DNA of 64,000 nt. It comes from Phil1 sp040767925 (lineage in GTDB: Bacteria > Bacillota > Clostridia > Christensenellales > CAG-138). This document shows, in pieces, positions 16,987 through 25,001 of the stretch. The notes below the pieces were generated by a model that had not been told where the DNA came from, did no database searches, and saw only the letters and a program-made list of their open reading frames with translations. Position 1 is the first letter of the stretch; every line of letters begins with the position of its first letter. The stretch lies in NCBI GenBank assembly GCA_040767925.1, contig JAXGNN010000001.1:310001-374000 (forward strand). Reading direction: 5' to 3'. The position numbers and the translations under genes are program-made.

Positions 16987-17192
16987 GTGGACACTTCCTT
17001 TCCATTCAGTTTTGCTGGTCTTAGTCGTTCTACCGTGCAACATCGGTTTTTGTCTGCCTTCAGAGATGCGGCACAGCGTTTAAAAGTGCCTATAAACAGG
17101 TCAATTCATTCTAGCATTGCCTTGTAACCTGTGTCAATTATAGGATGGCGGTTTTGCCGTTTTTTTCCAGAGTGCCGTCCGGCGGCGCCGCC

Positions 17193-18356
17193 TCAGCCCA
17201 TCCCGCGGATGCCCGCGAGGCGGTCGACGGCGGCGTAAAGCGTCTCTTCCTTCTTGGCGAAATGCAGCCGCACGATGCTGTCGACGTCCTCGTTGAAAAA
17301 GGAGCTCCCCGGCACGCAGGCGACGCCGAGCTCATAGGCCATCCGCTCGCAGAAGGCGGCGTCGCTCTGCCCCGGCCTCTGAAAGGGCGCGATGTCGGCC
17401 AGCACGAAATACGCGCCCTGCGGGTCCGTATAGGGGATGCCGATCGCGTCGAGCCCCCGCGTGAGGATGTTCTTAAGGCGGGTGTAATGGGCGGCGAGCT
17501 CGCCGTAGTAGCTCTCGGGCAGCTCGAGCCCTGCGATCGCGGCTTCCATCAGGGGCGACGCCGCGACGGCGACGTTGAAGTCGTGGTATTGCTTGACGCG
17601 CTCCATCAGGTGCTCGGGCGCGACGGCATAGCCGAGCCTCCAGCCCGTGATGGTATAGGTCTTCGAGAGCGAGCCGCAGGAGACCGTGCGCTCCCACATG
17701 CCGGGGAGGGCGTTCATATAGACGTGCGCGTGCGGCGCGTAGACGATGTGCTCGTACACCTCGTCCATGATCACATACGCATCATAGCGAACAGCCATTT
17801 CGGCGATGAGCGAAAGCTCCTCTTTCGTAAAAACCTTCCCGCTGGGGTTCGAGGGGTTGCAGACGAGGATTGCCTTCACGCCTTTTCGGAACGCGTCCTC
17901 CAGGACCTCCGGGTCGAAGCCGAAGGCGGGCAGTGCCAGCGGCACGAATACGGGCTCGCACGCTGCCATGAGAAGCTGCGCCGCGTAACTCTCGAAATAC
18001 GGCGAGAACAGGATGACCCTATCCCCCGGGTTCGTGAGCGCGAAGAGCGTGTCCACCATCGCCTCGGTGGAGCCGATGGTGACGACGATTTCGCGCGCGG
18101 GGTCGATCTCCCGCCCCATATAGCGGCCGCATTTCCTCGCGAGCGCCTCGCGGAAGTTCGGCGCGCCCATGGTGACGGCGTACTGGTGCGGCCCCCGGCG
18201 GCTGACTTCCGCGAGCCGGTCCGTCAGCGCCGCGGGCGGGTCGAAATCGGGAAACCCCTGCGCGAGGTTGATCGCGCCGCAATCGTACGCAATGTGCGTC
18301 ATGCGGCGGATGACGGAATCGGGAAAGCGCAGCGCGGTTCGGTTGAGTTCTTTCAT
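17193..18356 (-). CDS. Class I/II PLP aminotransferase, probable aromatic aminotransferase
   Basis: 387 residues, fold-type I aminotransferase. Visible are INLAQGFPDFDPP near the N-terminus, the cofactor-binding NPSNPSGKVF and MDEVYEH, the Schiff-base lysine K232 in SLSKTYTITGWRLGY, and a C-terminal arginine in SIVRLHF that binds the substrate carboxylate. It is the last gene of the paaK-ACT-aminotransferase operon, 30 bp after the ACT gene. Together with the Phe T-box upstream of the operon, phenylpyruvate to phenylalanine is the most likely reaction, but methionine or kynurenine substrates are common in this subgroup. Confidence 0.88.
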   Translation of the reverse strand: MKELNRTALRFPDSVIRRMTHIAYDCGAINLAQGFPDFDPPAALTDRLAEVSRRGPHQYAVTMGAPNFREALARKCGRYMGREIDPAREIVVTIGSTEAMVDTLFALTNPGDRVILFSPYFESYAAQLLMAACEPVFVPLALPAFGFDPEVLEDAFRKGVKAILVCNPSNPSGKVFTKEELSLIAEMAVRYDAYVIMDEVYEHIVYAPHAHVYMNALPGMWERTVSCGSLSKTYTITGWRLGYAVAPEHLMERVKQYHDFNVAVAASPLMEAAIAGLELPESYYGELAAHYTRLKNILTRGLDAIGIPYTDPQGAYFVLADIAPFQRPGQSDAAFCERMAYELGVACVPGSSFFNEDVDSIVRLHFAKKEETLYAAVDRLAGIRGMG

Positions 18357-18386
18357 GGAGCGTCCTCTGTTTGATCCGATTCCATC

Positions 18387-18815
18387 TTAGCGGATGCCGA
18401 GTTCCGCCTCGGATACCGCGGCGATGCCGCTATCCGAAAGCAGGCCGAGCAGCTTTTCCTCATCGGAAACGCGAAAGACCATGTAAGCCTTGTCCTCGCC
18501 CCTGCCGATGAGGGAATACATATACTCGATGTCGACGCCGCCTTTGGCGAGCAGCGCGAGCACGCCGGCGAGCCCGCCCGGCACGTCGGGCACGGCCACG
18601 ACGACGACCCGCGTGACGCCCGCCGCGTAATGCGTCCGGTCGAGTATTTTTTTCGCCTGCGCGGCGTCGCTCACGAGCAGCCGGAGGATGCCAAAATCCG
18701 TCGTGTCGGCGATGGAGAGCGCGCGGATGTCGATGCCGCCGTCCGCCAGGGCGCGGGTGATCGCGGCCAGCCGGCCGGGCTCGTTCTGTAAAAACACGGA
18801 TATTTGCTGCACCAT
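18387..18815 (-). CDS. ACT-domain amino-acid-binding protein
   Basis: 142-residue protein made of two ACT domains in tandem: MVQQISVFLQNEPGRLAAIT begins the first, PDVPGGLAGVLALLAKGGVD the second (from about residue 70). The start ATG at 18815 has AAGGAGG 6 bases upstream, lying over the paaK stop codon region, so translation follows paaK closely. Small double-ACT proteins beside phenylacetate-CoA ligase genes are common in anaerobes and are thought to sense an aromatic amino acid; no catalytic domain is present. The ligand is inferred to be phenylalanine from the operon context. Confidence 0.88.
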   Translation of the reverse strand: MVQQISVFLQNEPGRLAAITRALADGGIDIRALSIADTTDFGILRLLVSDAAQAKKILDRTHYAAGVTRVVVVAVPDVPGGLAGVLALLAKGGVDIEYMYSLIGRGEDKAYMVFRVSDEEKLLGLLSDSGIAAVSEAELGIR

Positions 18816-18826
18816 TGTTTGCCTCC

Positions 18827-20131
18827 TTAATCCAGTAATTTGCGCTTGTCGACGACGCGCACCGCCTTGCCGGCGGAGCGCTCGATCGTGTTGGGCTCCA
18901 GGAGCTTCACCTTCGCCGCGATGTTCAAAAGGGCGCGCAGCGCCTCCTCGAGCTCCTTCTCCTTGCGGTCGATCGCCTTCACGGTATCCGAGAAGATGCT
19001 GCCGCTGATCTCCACCTGCACCTCGAGGGTGTCGAAGTTCGCGAAGCGGTCCACGACGATGCGGTAATTCGCGGAATAACCGAGATCGAGCAGCACGCTC
19101 TCGATCTGCGAGGGGAACACGTTCACCCCGCGGATGATGAGCATGTCGTCCGTGCGCCCGCGGGGCTTCGTCATCTTGACCAGCGTGCGCCCGCAGGAGC
19201 AGGGCTTGCGCGTGACGACGCCGATGTCCCGCGTGCGGTAGCGCAGGATCGGGAACGCCTCCTTGGTGACGCAGGAGAAGACGAGCTCCCCCTCCGTCCC
19301 CTCGGGCAGGACCTCGCCCGTGTCGGGGTCGATGACCTCCGCGATGAAATGGTCCTCGTTGACGTGCATGCCCGTCTGCTCCCCGCACTCAAACGCCACG
19401 CCGGGACCTACGATCTCGGTGAGGCCGTAGATGTCGTACGCTTTGATGCCGAGCTGCTCCTCGAGCTGCAGGCGCATCTCGTTCGTCCACGGCTCCGCGC
19501 CGAATATGCCCGCCTTCAGGGAGATATCCTCCTTCGTGCAGCCGCTCTCCCGCAAAACCTCCGCGATGTGCAGCGCGTAGGAGGGCGTGCTGCACAGGAT
19601 GGTCGAGCCGAAGTCGCGAAGTATCGTCACCTGCCGCTGCGTGTTGCCGGAGGAGACGGGCACCGCCGTCGCGCCGAGCTTCAGCGCCGCGCCGTCGAGC
19701 CCGAGGCCGCCCGTGAAGAGGCCATAGCCGTAGGCTACGTGCACGACGTCCTCGGCGCTCCCGCCCGCGGCGACGAGCGCGCGGGCGCAGCAGTCCGCCC
19801 AGAGCTCCATATCCCCTGCGGTGTAGCCGACGACGATCTGCTTGCCCGTGGTGCCGGAGGAGGCGTGTATGCGCACGACGTCCTTCATCGGCACGGCGAA
19901 CATGCCGTAGGGGTAGGTGTCGCGCAGGTCCCGCTTGTAGGTGAAGGGCAGCTTATGGAGGTCGTCGACCGAGCGGATGTCCTCCGGGGAAACGCCGTGC
20001 TCCTGCATCCTCTGCCGGTAATGCGGCACGCGCTCGTACACGCGGCGGACGGTGGCCGCGAGGCGCTCGCCCTGCAGCGCGCGGATCTCCTCGCGCGGGG
20101 CGGTTTCGATTTCCTTCTGGTAGTAGTTCAT
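18827..20131 (-). CDS. paaK: Phenylacetate-CoA ligase family (AMP-forming aryl-acid activating enzyme)
   Basis: 434-residue adenylate-forming ligase that would convert phenylacetate (or indoleacetate) plus ATP and CoA to the CoA thioester. The phosphate-binding loop HASSGTTGKQIVVGYT, the GYGLFTGGLG stretch, YGLTEIVGPGVAFEC and the hinge region MLIIRGVNVFPSQIE are the usual PaaK motifs. The length matches the family. Start ATG at 20131 with GGAG 8 bases upstream. It is the first gene after a tRNA-Phe T-box, and is followed by ACT and aminotransferase genes. Exact aryl acid unproven. Confidence 0.92.
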   Translation of the reverse strand: MNYYQKEIETAPREEIRALQGERLAATVRRVYERVPHYRQRMQEHGVSPEDIRSVDDLHKLPFTYKRDLRDTYPYGMFAVPMKDVVRIHASSGTTGKQIVVGYTAGDMELWADCCARALVAAGGSAEDVVHVAYGYGLFTGGLGLDGAALKLGATAVPVSSGNTQRQVTILRDFGSTILCSTPSYALHIAEVLRESGCTKEDISLKAGIFGAEPWTNEMRLQLEEQLGIKAYDIYGLTEIVGPGVAFECGEQTGMHVNEDHFIAEVIDPDTGEVLPEGTEGELVFSCVTKEAFPILRYRTRDIGVVTRKPCSCGRTLVKMTKPRGRTDDMLIIRGVNVFPSQIESVLLDLGYSANYRIVVDRFANFDTLEVQVEISGSIFSDTVKAIDRKEKELEEALRALLNIAAKVKLLEPNTIERSAGKAVRVVDKRKLLD

Positions 20132-20221
20132 CGCAAAAACTCCTTTTCAATCGGCTCTCCCGAAGGGGAAGCGGCCGATATTTCACGTCGTCGCCGGGGA
20201 AACTTCCCGGATGGTTTTCTA

Positions 20222-20484
20222 TAAAAAAACCGTCCCCTGCCATATAGCAGAGGACGGGTTGTTCCGTGGTACCACCTCATATTCGCCGTCGAAGGACGGC
20301 CTTCGGATACGATCATATCCTTAGCGCTGTACCGGGCGCGCCCGTCTTTGCCTACTCGTGTTTCAGCAAGCCGCTCAGGAAGGAATTCGACATCCCCGCT
20401 TCTGCCGCCCTCGCACCTGCCGGCGGCTCTCTTGAGAAGTTTTCGGACGCTTACTGGTTTCCGTCACCGCGTTATCTATGTATG
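20222..20484 (-). promoter_or_regulatory. T-box riboswitch, specifier UUC (tRNA-Phe)
   Basis: Leader of the paaK operon. Stem I distal features are present (AGAGAGCCGCCGG, GGTGCGAGG), the specifier region reads GAA-TTC-CTTCCTGAG (about 20379-20394), and the antiterminator box is GAGGTGGTACCACGGAAC (about 20261-20279), whose UGGU would pair with the ACCA end of tRNA-Phe. A terminator with an 11-bp stem and seven U residues ends at 20223. The spacing of specifier to GAG matches Phe T-boxes; the base after the specifier is C where a purine is usual. Confidence 0.88.
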
Positions 20485-20490
20485 GCGTTC

Positions 20491-20519
20491 ACTCTATCAC
20501 GCGCGGCTGCAAATGTCAA
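20491..20519 (-). promoter_or_regulatory. Promoter of the T-box/paaK operon
   Basis: Minus strand TTGACA (20514-20519), 17-bp spacer, TAGAGT (20491-20496); predicted start near 20484, just before the T-box stem I. Confidence 0.7.
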
Positions 20520-20632
20520 CACGGCGATTCGGGTTATTTTATGCATGCTTATACCGCCGCTCGCCACGATCCGCGGACGCCTGCCGGAAATCCGCGGCGC
20601 GCCTTTGCGTTTCACTAAAAAAAATCATGCCC

Positions 20633-21424
20633 TTACAGCCCGTAAAGCTCGGGCCGCCTGTCCTGGAACACGGGGATGCCCGCGCGGATCTCCGGAAGGC
20701 TCCCAAGGTCGATCTTAGCCGTGATTATGGCCTCCTCCCCCGCCGCCTCGGCGAGGGCGTTGCCCCACGGGTCGATGATGGCGGAGCGGCCGCCGTAGCG
20801 CGTGCCGAACGCCTCCCCGCAGGAATTGCACAGCGCGAGGAACGCCTGGTTCTCGATGGCCCTCGCACGGGCGAGCACCGGCAGGTGCGCGATGCGCGCC
20901 TCCGGCCACTGGGTGACGACGAAGAGCACGTCCAGCCCCTGCAGCGCGAGCGCGCGGGCAAGCTCCGGGAAGCGCAGGTCGTAGCAGATGATGACGGCGC
21001 AGCGCGCCCCGTCGAATTGAAAGCGCGCGAGGGAGTTTCCCTTTTCATACGCGCGGTCCTCGTGCATGGGGGAGAAAAGATGTGTTTTATCGTACTCGGC
21101 GACGCATTCTCCCGCCCGGTCAAAGGCGTAGGCCGTGTTGCGCAGCTTCTCCTCCCCGCCGCCCCTGACGACGCTGCCCGCCAGGATGTTGAGCGAAAGC
21201 TCCCGCGCGAGCGCGGAAAAGACAGCCTTGGTGCGCCTCCCGCCCTCGTCCGCGGCGGCGGCAACGATTTTCCGCGGCGCGAAGCCCGTGTTCCACGTTT
21301 CGGGCAGCACGACGACGTCCGGCTTCTCGGTTCGCGCCGCGCGCCGCACCAGCTCCTCCGCCCGTGCGAAGTTCTCATCCGGCCTGCCGGGCAGCATATC
21401 CATCTGGATGCAGGAAATCCTCAT
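20633..21424 (-). CDS. Carbon-nitrogen hydrolase (nitrilase superfamily, omega-amidase-like)
   Basis: 263-residue cytoplasmic hydrolase. The catalytic triad of the superfamily is visible: Glu in VVLPETWNTGF (about residue 43), Lys in EYDKTHLFSP (about 110) and Cys147 in IICYDLRFPE. Sequence style is closest to YafV/omega-amidase proteins, which deamidate 2-oxoglutaramate or 2-oxosuccinamate left over from glutamine transaminations. It lies upstream of the paaK operon promoter on the same strand but is separated by the T-box, so it is a separate unit. An amide role linked to the nearby aminotransferase is possible. Confidence 0.85.
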   Translation of the reverse strand: MRISCIQMDMLPGRPDENFARAEELVRRAARTEKPDVVVLPETWNTGFAPRKIVAAAADEGGRRTKAVFSALARELSLNILAGSVVRGGGEEKLRNTAYAFDRAGECVAEYDKTHLFSPMHEDRAYEKGNSLARFQFDGARCAVIICYDLRFPELARALALQGLDVLFVVTQWPEARIAHLPVLARARAIENQAFLALCNSCGEAFGTRYGGRSAIIDPWGNALAEAAGEEAIITAKIDLGSLPEIRAGIPVFQDRRPELYGL

Positions 21425-21724
21425 CGTTCAGCCTCCTGTGCGCGATCGGCGCCCGCTTCGCGGAATGGGGGCCGCGAACGGCCCCGGGAACGTTTCGAGC
21501 ATGATAACACAGGCCCCTGTGCCTGTCAACGGCGGCTTCCCGCCCGCGGCGCCGATCCGCCGTTCATCCTTCTTGAGGATAAAAACATCGGCCTTCGTTC
21601 ATACGGTCCGTTTCACGCGATTCCATGTACATGAATACGTTCACCGCGCGCCGTGCATAGCCGTAACGATTCTAAGGCGGACGACATATTGTAAACTACA
21701 ACACGTATGCGAGGGAGTGTGCCC

Positions 21725-22831
21725 ATGATCACCGTAAGCCTGTGCATGATCGTAAAAAACGAGGAAGCGAAGCTGAATCAATGCCTGTCCTCCGCGCGGG
21801 ATATCGCCGACGAGATCGTCGTCGTCGACACCGGCTCCGGCGACGGCACCAAAGGGATTGCCGCGCGATACACCGATAAAATCTATGATTTCGAGTGGAT
21901 CGACGATTTTTCCGCCGCGCGCAACTACGCCTTTTCCAAGGCGACGATGGAATACATCCTCTGGCTGGACGCGGACGACCTGCTTCTGCCGGAGGACCGG
22001 GAGCGCCTGCTGAAGCTGAAGCGCGAGCTTTCGCCCGAGGTAGACGCGGTCATGATGAAGTATAACACGGGCTTCGACGAGAAGGGCAACGTCGTCTTCT
22101 CCTATTTCAGGGAGAGGCTCTCCAAAAGGAGCCGTAATTTCCAATGGCGCGAGCCCGTGCACGAATACCTCGCCATCGGCGGGAACATCATCAACACGGA
22201 TATCTCGGTTACGCACACGAAAAAAGAGGGCGCGCACCCCAGCGCGCGCAATTTGCGCATCTACGAAGAGCGCCTCGCCGCGGGGAAGCCGCTTTCGCCG
22301 CGGGGCACGTATTATTACGCGAGGGAGCTCAAGGACAACGGGCGCTTCTCGGACGCTGCGGAGCAGTTTTCCCGCTTCCTCGATTCCGGCCTGGGCTGGG
22401 TGGAGGACAACATCACGGCCTGCGGGGAGCTCGCGAAGTGCTACGCGGCGCTCGGCGAGCGCGGGAAAGAACTCGCGGCCCTGACGCGCAGCTTCTCCTA
22501 CGATACGCCGCGCGCGGAGCTCTGCTGCCAGATGGGCTACTATTTCAAGGAACAGGCGAACTACAAGCTCGCCGCGTTCTGGTTCGGGACGGCGCTGCGC
22601 CTCGAGAAGCCGAAGCATTCGTGGGGCTTCGTCCGGCACGACTGCTGGGGCTTCATCCCCGCCGTCGAATGCGCGGTGTGCTACGACAAACTGGGCGAAT
22701 ACGAGAAGGCCGAAGCCTTCAACGAGCTGGCGGCCGCCTATAAGCCGGATGCCCCCGCCGTCGCGCAGAACAGGCGGTATTTCGCACAGCGCAGGCAAGC
22801 GCGCGAAGACGGGGCTGACAAAGGGAATTAG
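21725..22831 (+). CDS. Family 2 glycosyltransferase with C-terminal TPR-like helices
   Basis: 368 residues. The GT-A domain (about 1-200) starts ITVSLCMIVKNEEAKLNQCL, with VVDTGSGDGT and the metal-binding region WLDADDLLLPED. The remainder is alpha-helical with TPR-like pairs (ELKDNGRFSDAAEQFSRFLD; KLGEYEKAEAFNELAAAYKP). This layout occurs in SunS/tetratricopeptide glycosyltransferases that modify peptides or surface polymers. The ATG at 21725 is chosen for GAGGGAG 7 bases upstream. No candidate acceptor peptide lies next to it. The 300 bp upstream shows no gene. Confidence 0.85.
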   Translation: MITVSLCMIVKNEEAKLNQCLSSARDIADEIVVVDTGSGDGTKGIAARYTDKIYDFEWIDDFSAARNYAFSKATMEYILWLDADDLLLPEDRERLLKLKRELSPEVDAVMMKYNTGFDEKGNVVFSYFRERLSKRSRNFQWREPVHEYLAIGGNIINTDISVTHTKKEGAHPSARNLRIYEERLAAGKPLSPRGTYYYARELKDNGRFSDAAEQFSRFLDSGLGWVEDNITACGELAKCYAALGERGKELAALTRSFSYDTPRAELCCQMGYYFKEQANYKLAAFWFGTALRLEKPKHSWGFVRHDCWGFIPAVECAVCYDKLGEYEKAEAFNELAAAYKPDAPAVAQNRRYFAQRRQAREDGADKGN

Positions 22832-22930
22832 CACATCGCAGCCGGCCGTTCCGTCCGCCGGTCCGGATTTGAAAACGCAGGCGGAATATGGTATCGTTAG
22901 GTCAACGATTTCCGATTCTTGGAGGGCGAT

Positions 22931-23665
22931 ATGCCGGATACGGTTTTCATCACGGGCGCTTCGCGCGGCATAGGCCGCGCGGCGGCGCTCGCCTTCGCGC
23001 GCGCGGGGTACCGCGTGGGCGTAGGCTATCATACCAGCGAAAAAGAGGCGCTCTCCCTCATCGCGACGCTCGGCGACATGGGCGTTATGGCGAAGGCCGT
23101 GCGGGGCGACGTCGCGGACTATGAGCAGGTGCGGCGTATGGCGGAGGAAATCGAGCGCGTGCTCGGCCCGATCGGCGCGCTCGTGAACAACGCGGGCATC
23201 GCGTGCGACGCGCTTTTTACCGAAACGTCCCCCGGGATGTGGGGGCGCGTGTTCGACGTGAACGCCGGGGGCGCGTACAACGCCTGCCGCTGTGTGCTGC
23301 CCGGCATGATCAGCCGCGGGCGCGGCTCGATCGTGAACGTATCCTCCGTCTGGGGCGTCGCGGGCGGCGCGTGCGAGGCGGCGTATTCCGCCTCGAAAGC
23401 GGCGCTGATCGGCCTCACCAAGGCGCTCGCGCGGGAGGTCGGCCCTTCCGGCGTGCGCGTCAACTGCGTCGCGCCCGGCGTGATCGACACGGAAATGAAC
23501 GCGGGCCTTTCCCCGGAGGACCGCGCGGCGCTCATCGACAAGACCCCCCTGATGCGCGTCGGCGCGCCCGAGGATGTCGCGGAGGCGATCCTCTTCCTCG
23601 CCTCCCCCGCCGCCTCCTTCATCACGGGGCAGGTGCTCGGCGTGGACGGGGGCTTCACCGGATAG
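22931..23665 (+). CDS. Short-chain dehydrogenase/reductase (FabG-like)
   Basis: 244-residue NAD(P)-dependent oxidoreductase. The cofactor motif TGASRGIG (residues 7-14), NNAGIA near 88, the catalytic Ser in VNVSSVWG and the YSASK tetrad motif are all present, followed by PGVIDTEMN and the family's C-terminal GVDGGFTG. The ATG at 22931 follows GGAGGG with ideal spacing. It looks like a 3-oxoacyl-ACP reductase or sugar dehydrogenase; lying just ahead of an MFS carrier and a GH2 glycosidase, a sugar substrate is a fair guess but not demonstrated. Confidence 0.87.
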   Translation: MPDTVFITGASRGIGRAAALAFARAGYRVGVGYHTSEKEALSLIATLGDMGVMAKAVRGDVADYEQVRRMAEEIERVLGPIGALVNNAGIACDALFTETSPGMWGRVFDVNAGGAYNACRCVLPGMISRGRGSIVNVSSVWGVAGGACEAAYSASKAALIGLTKALAREVGPSGVRVNCVAPGVIDTEMNAGLSPEDRAALIDKTPLMRVGAPEDVAEAILFLASPAASFITGQVLGVDGGFTG

Positions 23666-23705
23666 TCGAATCGTCGGACCATCAGTTTATTTCTGGAGGG
23701 CGCAT

Positions 23706-25001
23706 ATGAAAATCGCAAAGCGCGTGTGGGCGTCGCTGATCCTCGTCGGCCTCGTGGGCCAGTTCGCCTGGACCATCGAGAACATGTACTTCAACGTGTA
23801 TCTCTACAACACCATTTCAACCGATCCCGACGCCATCGCCACAATGGTGGCGGCGAGCGCCGCCGCCGCGACCCTCACGACGCTTTTCGTCGGCGCGCTC
23901 TCGGACAGGCTCGCGAAAAGGAAGCTCTTCATCTGCGGCGGATACATCCTCTGGGGCCTCGCGACGCTCTCCTTCGGCTTCATCAGCGTGGAGAGCGCGA
24001 AGAGCCTCTTCCCCGCGGCGAACGCCGTGGCCGTCGCCGCAGCGATGGTGATCGGCATGGACTGCCTGATGACCGTGTTCGGCTCCACCGCGAACGACGC
24101 CGCGTTCAACGCCTACATCACGGACGTGACGGATGAGAAGAACCGCGGCCGGGCGGAGAGTGTGCTCGCGACGCTCCCCCTCCTCTCGATGCTCCTCATC
24201 TTCGGCGCGTTCGACGGCATGACGCGCGAGGGGCGCTGGAGGGAATTCTTCCTCATCTTCGGCCTCGCGGTGACATTGACGGGCATCCTGTCGATCTTCC
24301 TCGTCAAGGAGCCCGCGCTCGTCAAAAAGGACGAGCCGTACTTCCAGAACATCGTCTACGGCTTCCGACCCTCCGTCGTCCGGGAGAACCGGCTCCTGTA
24401 CGCCGCGCTCGCGGCCTTCGGCATCTTCTCCGTCGCGGTGCAGGTCTACATGCCCTACCTCATCATCTACATGCAGAACTATCTTAAAATAGAGTCCTAC
24501 GCGCTCATATTAGGGATCGTGCTCATCGCCTCGTCCCTCGTGAGCGTCCTCTCGGGCGGCCTCCTCGACCGGCTCGGCAGGCTCAGATGCGTGCTGCCCG
24601 CCCTCGGCGCCATGTGCGCGGGGCTCGTCTTCATGTACCTCGTCCGTTCGTTCATCCTCGTGACGATCGCGGGATGCGTCATGATGAGCGGCTTCATGCT
24701 CGTGACCGCCATCCTCTCCGCGGCCGTGCGCGACTATACGCCCGCTGGCAAGGTCGGCATGTTCCAGGGCATCCGCATGATCTTCGCGGTGCTGCTGCCC
24801 ATGGTGATCGGCCCGTTCATCGGCTCCGCGGTCATCAAGGGAGGCGGCGAAACGTATGTCGACCTCGGCGTCGTCAAAAACGTGCCCACGCCGGGGATCT
24901 TCCTCGCTGCGGCGCTCGTTTTGACGTTGACCGCCATCCCCGTCATCATCCTCCAAAGGAGCAAAAACCATGAAAACGCGCTGGAACACAGGGATCGATA
25001 A
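23706..25001 (+). CDS. Major facilitator superfamily transporter, probable sugar carrier
   Basis: 431-residue membrane protein with about 12 hydrophobic segments. The loop between helices 2 and 3 reads GALSDRLAKRKLF, matching the MFS motif, and GGLLDRLGRLR is its second-half copy. ATG at 23706 after GGAGGG. The 3' end overlaps the GH2 gene by 32 bp, so the carrier and glycosidase are made together and probably serve the same glycoside. Specificity cannot be read from sequence. Confidence 0.87.
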   Translation: MKIAKRVWASLILVGLVGQFAWTIENMYFNVYLYNTISTDPDAIATMVAASAAAATLTTLFVGALSDRLAKRKLFICGGYILWGLATLSFGFISVESAKSLFPAANAVAVAAAMVIGMDCLMTVFGSTANDAAFNAYITDVTDEKNRGRAESVLATLPLLSMLLIFGAFDGMTREGRWREFFLIFGLAVTLTGILSIFLVKEPALVKKDEPYFQNIVYGFRPSVVRENRLLYAALAAFGIFSVAVQVYMPYLIIYMQNYLKIESYALILGIVLIASSLVSVLSGGLLDRLGRLRCVLPALGAMCAGLVFMYLVRSFILVTIAGCVMMSGFMLVTAILSAAVRDYTPAGKVGMFQGIRMIFAVLLPMVIGPFIGSAVIKGGGETYVDLGVVKNVPTPGIFLAAALVLTLTAIPVIILQRSKNHENALEHRDR

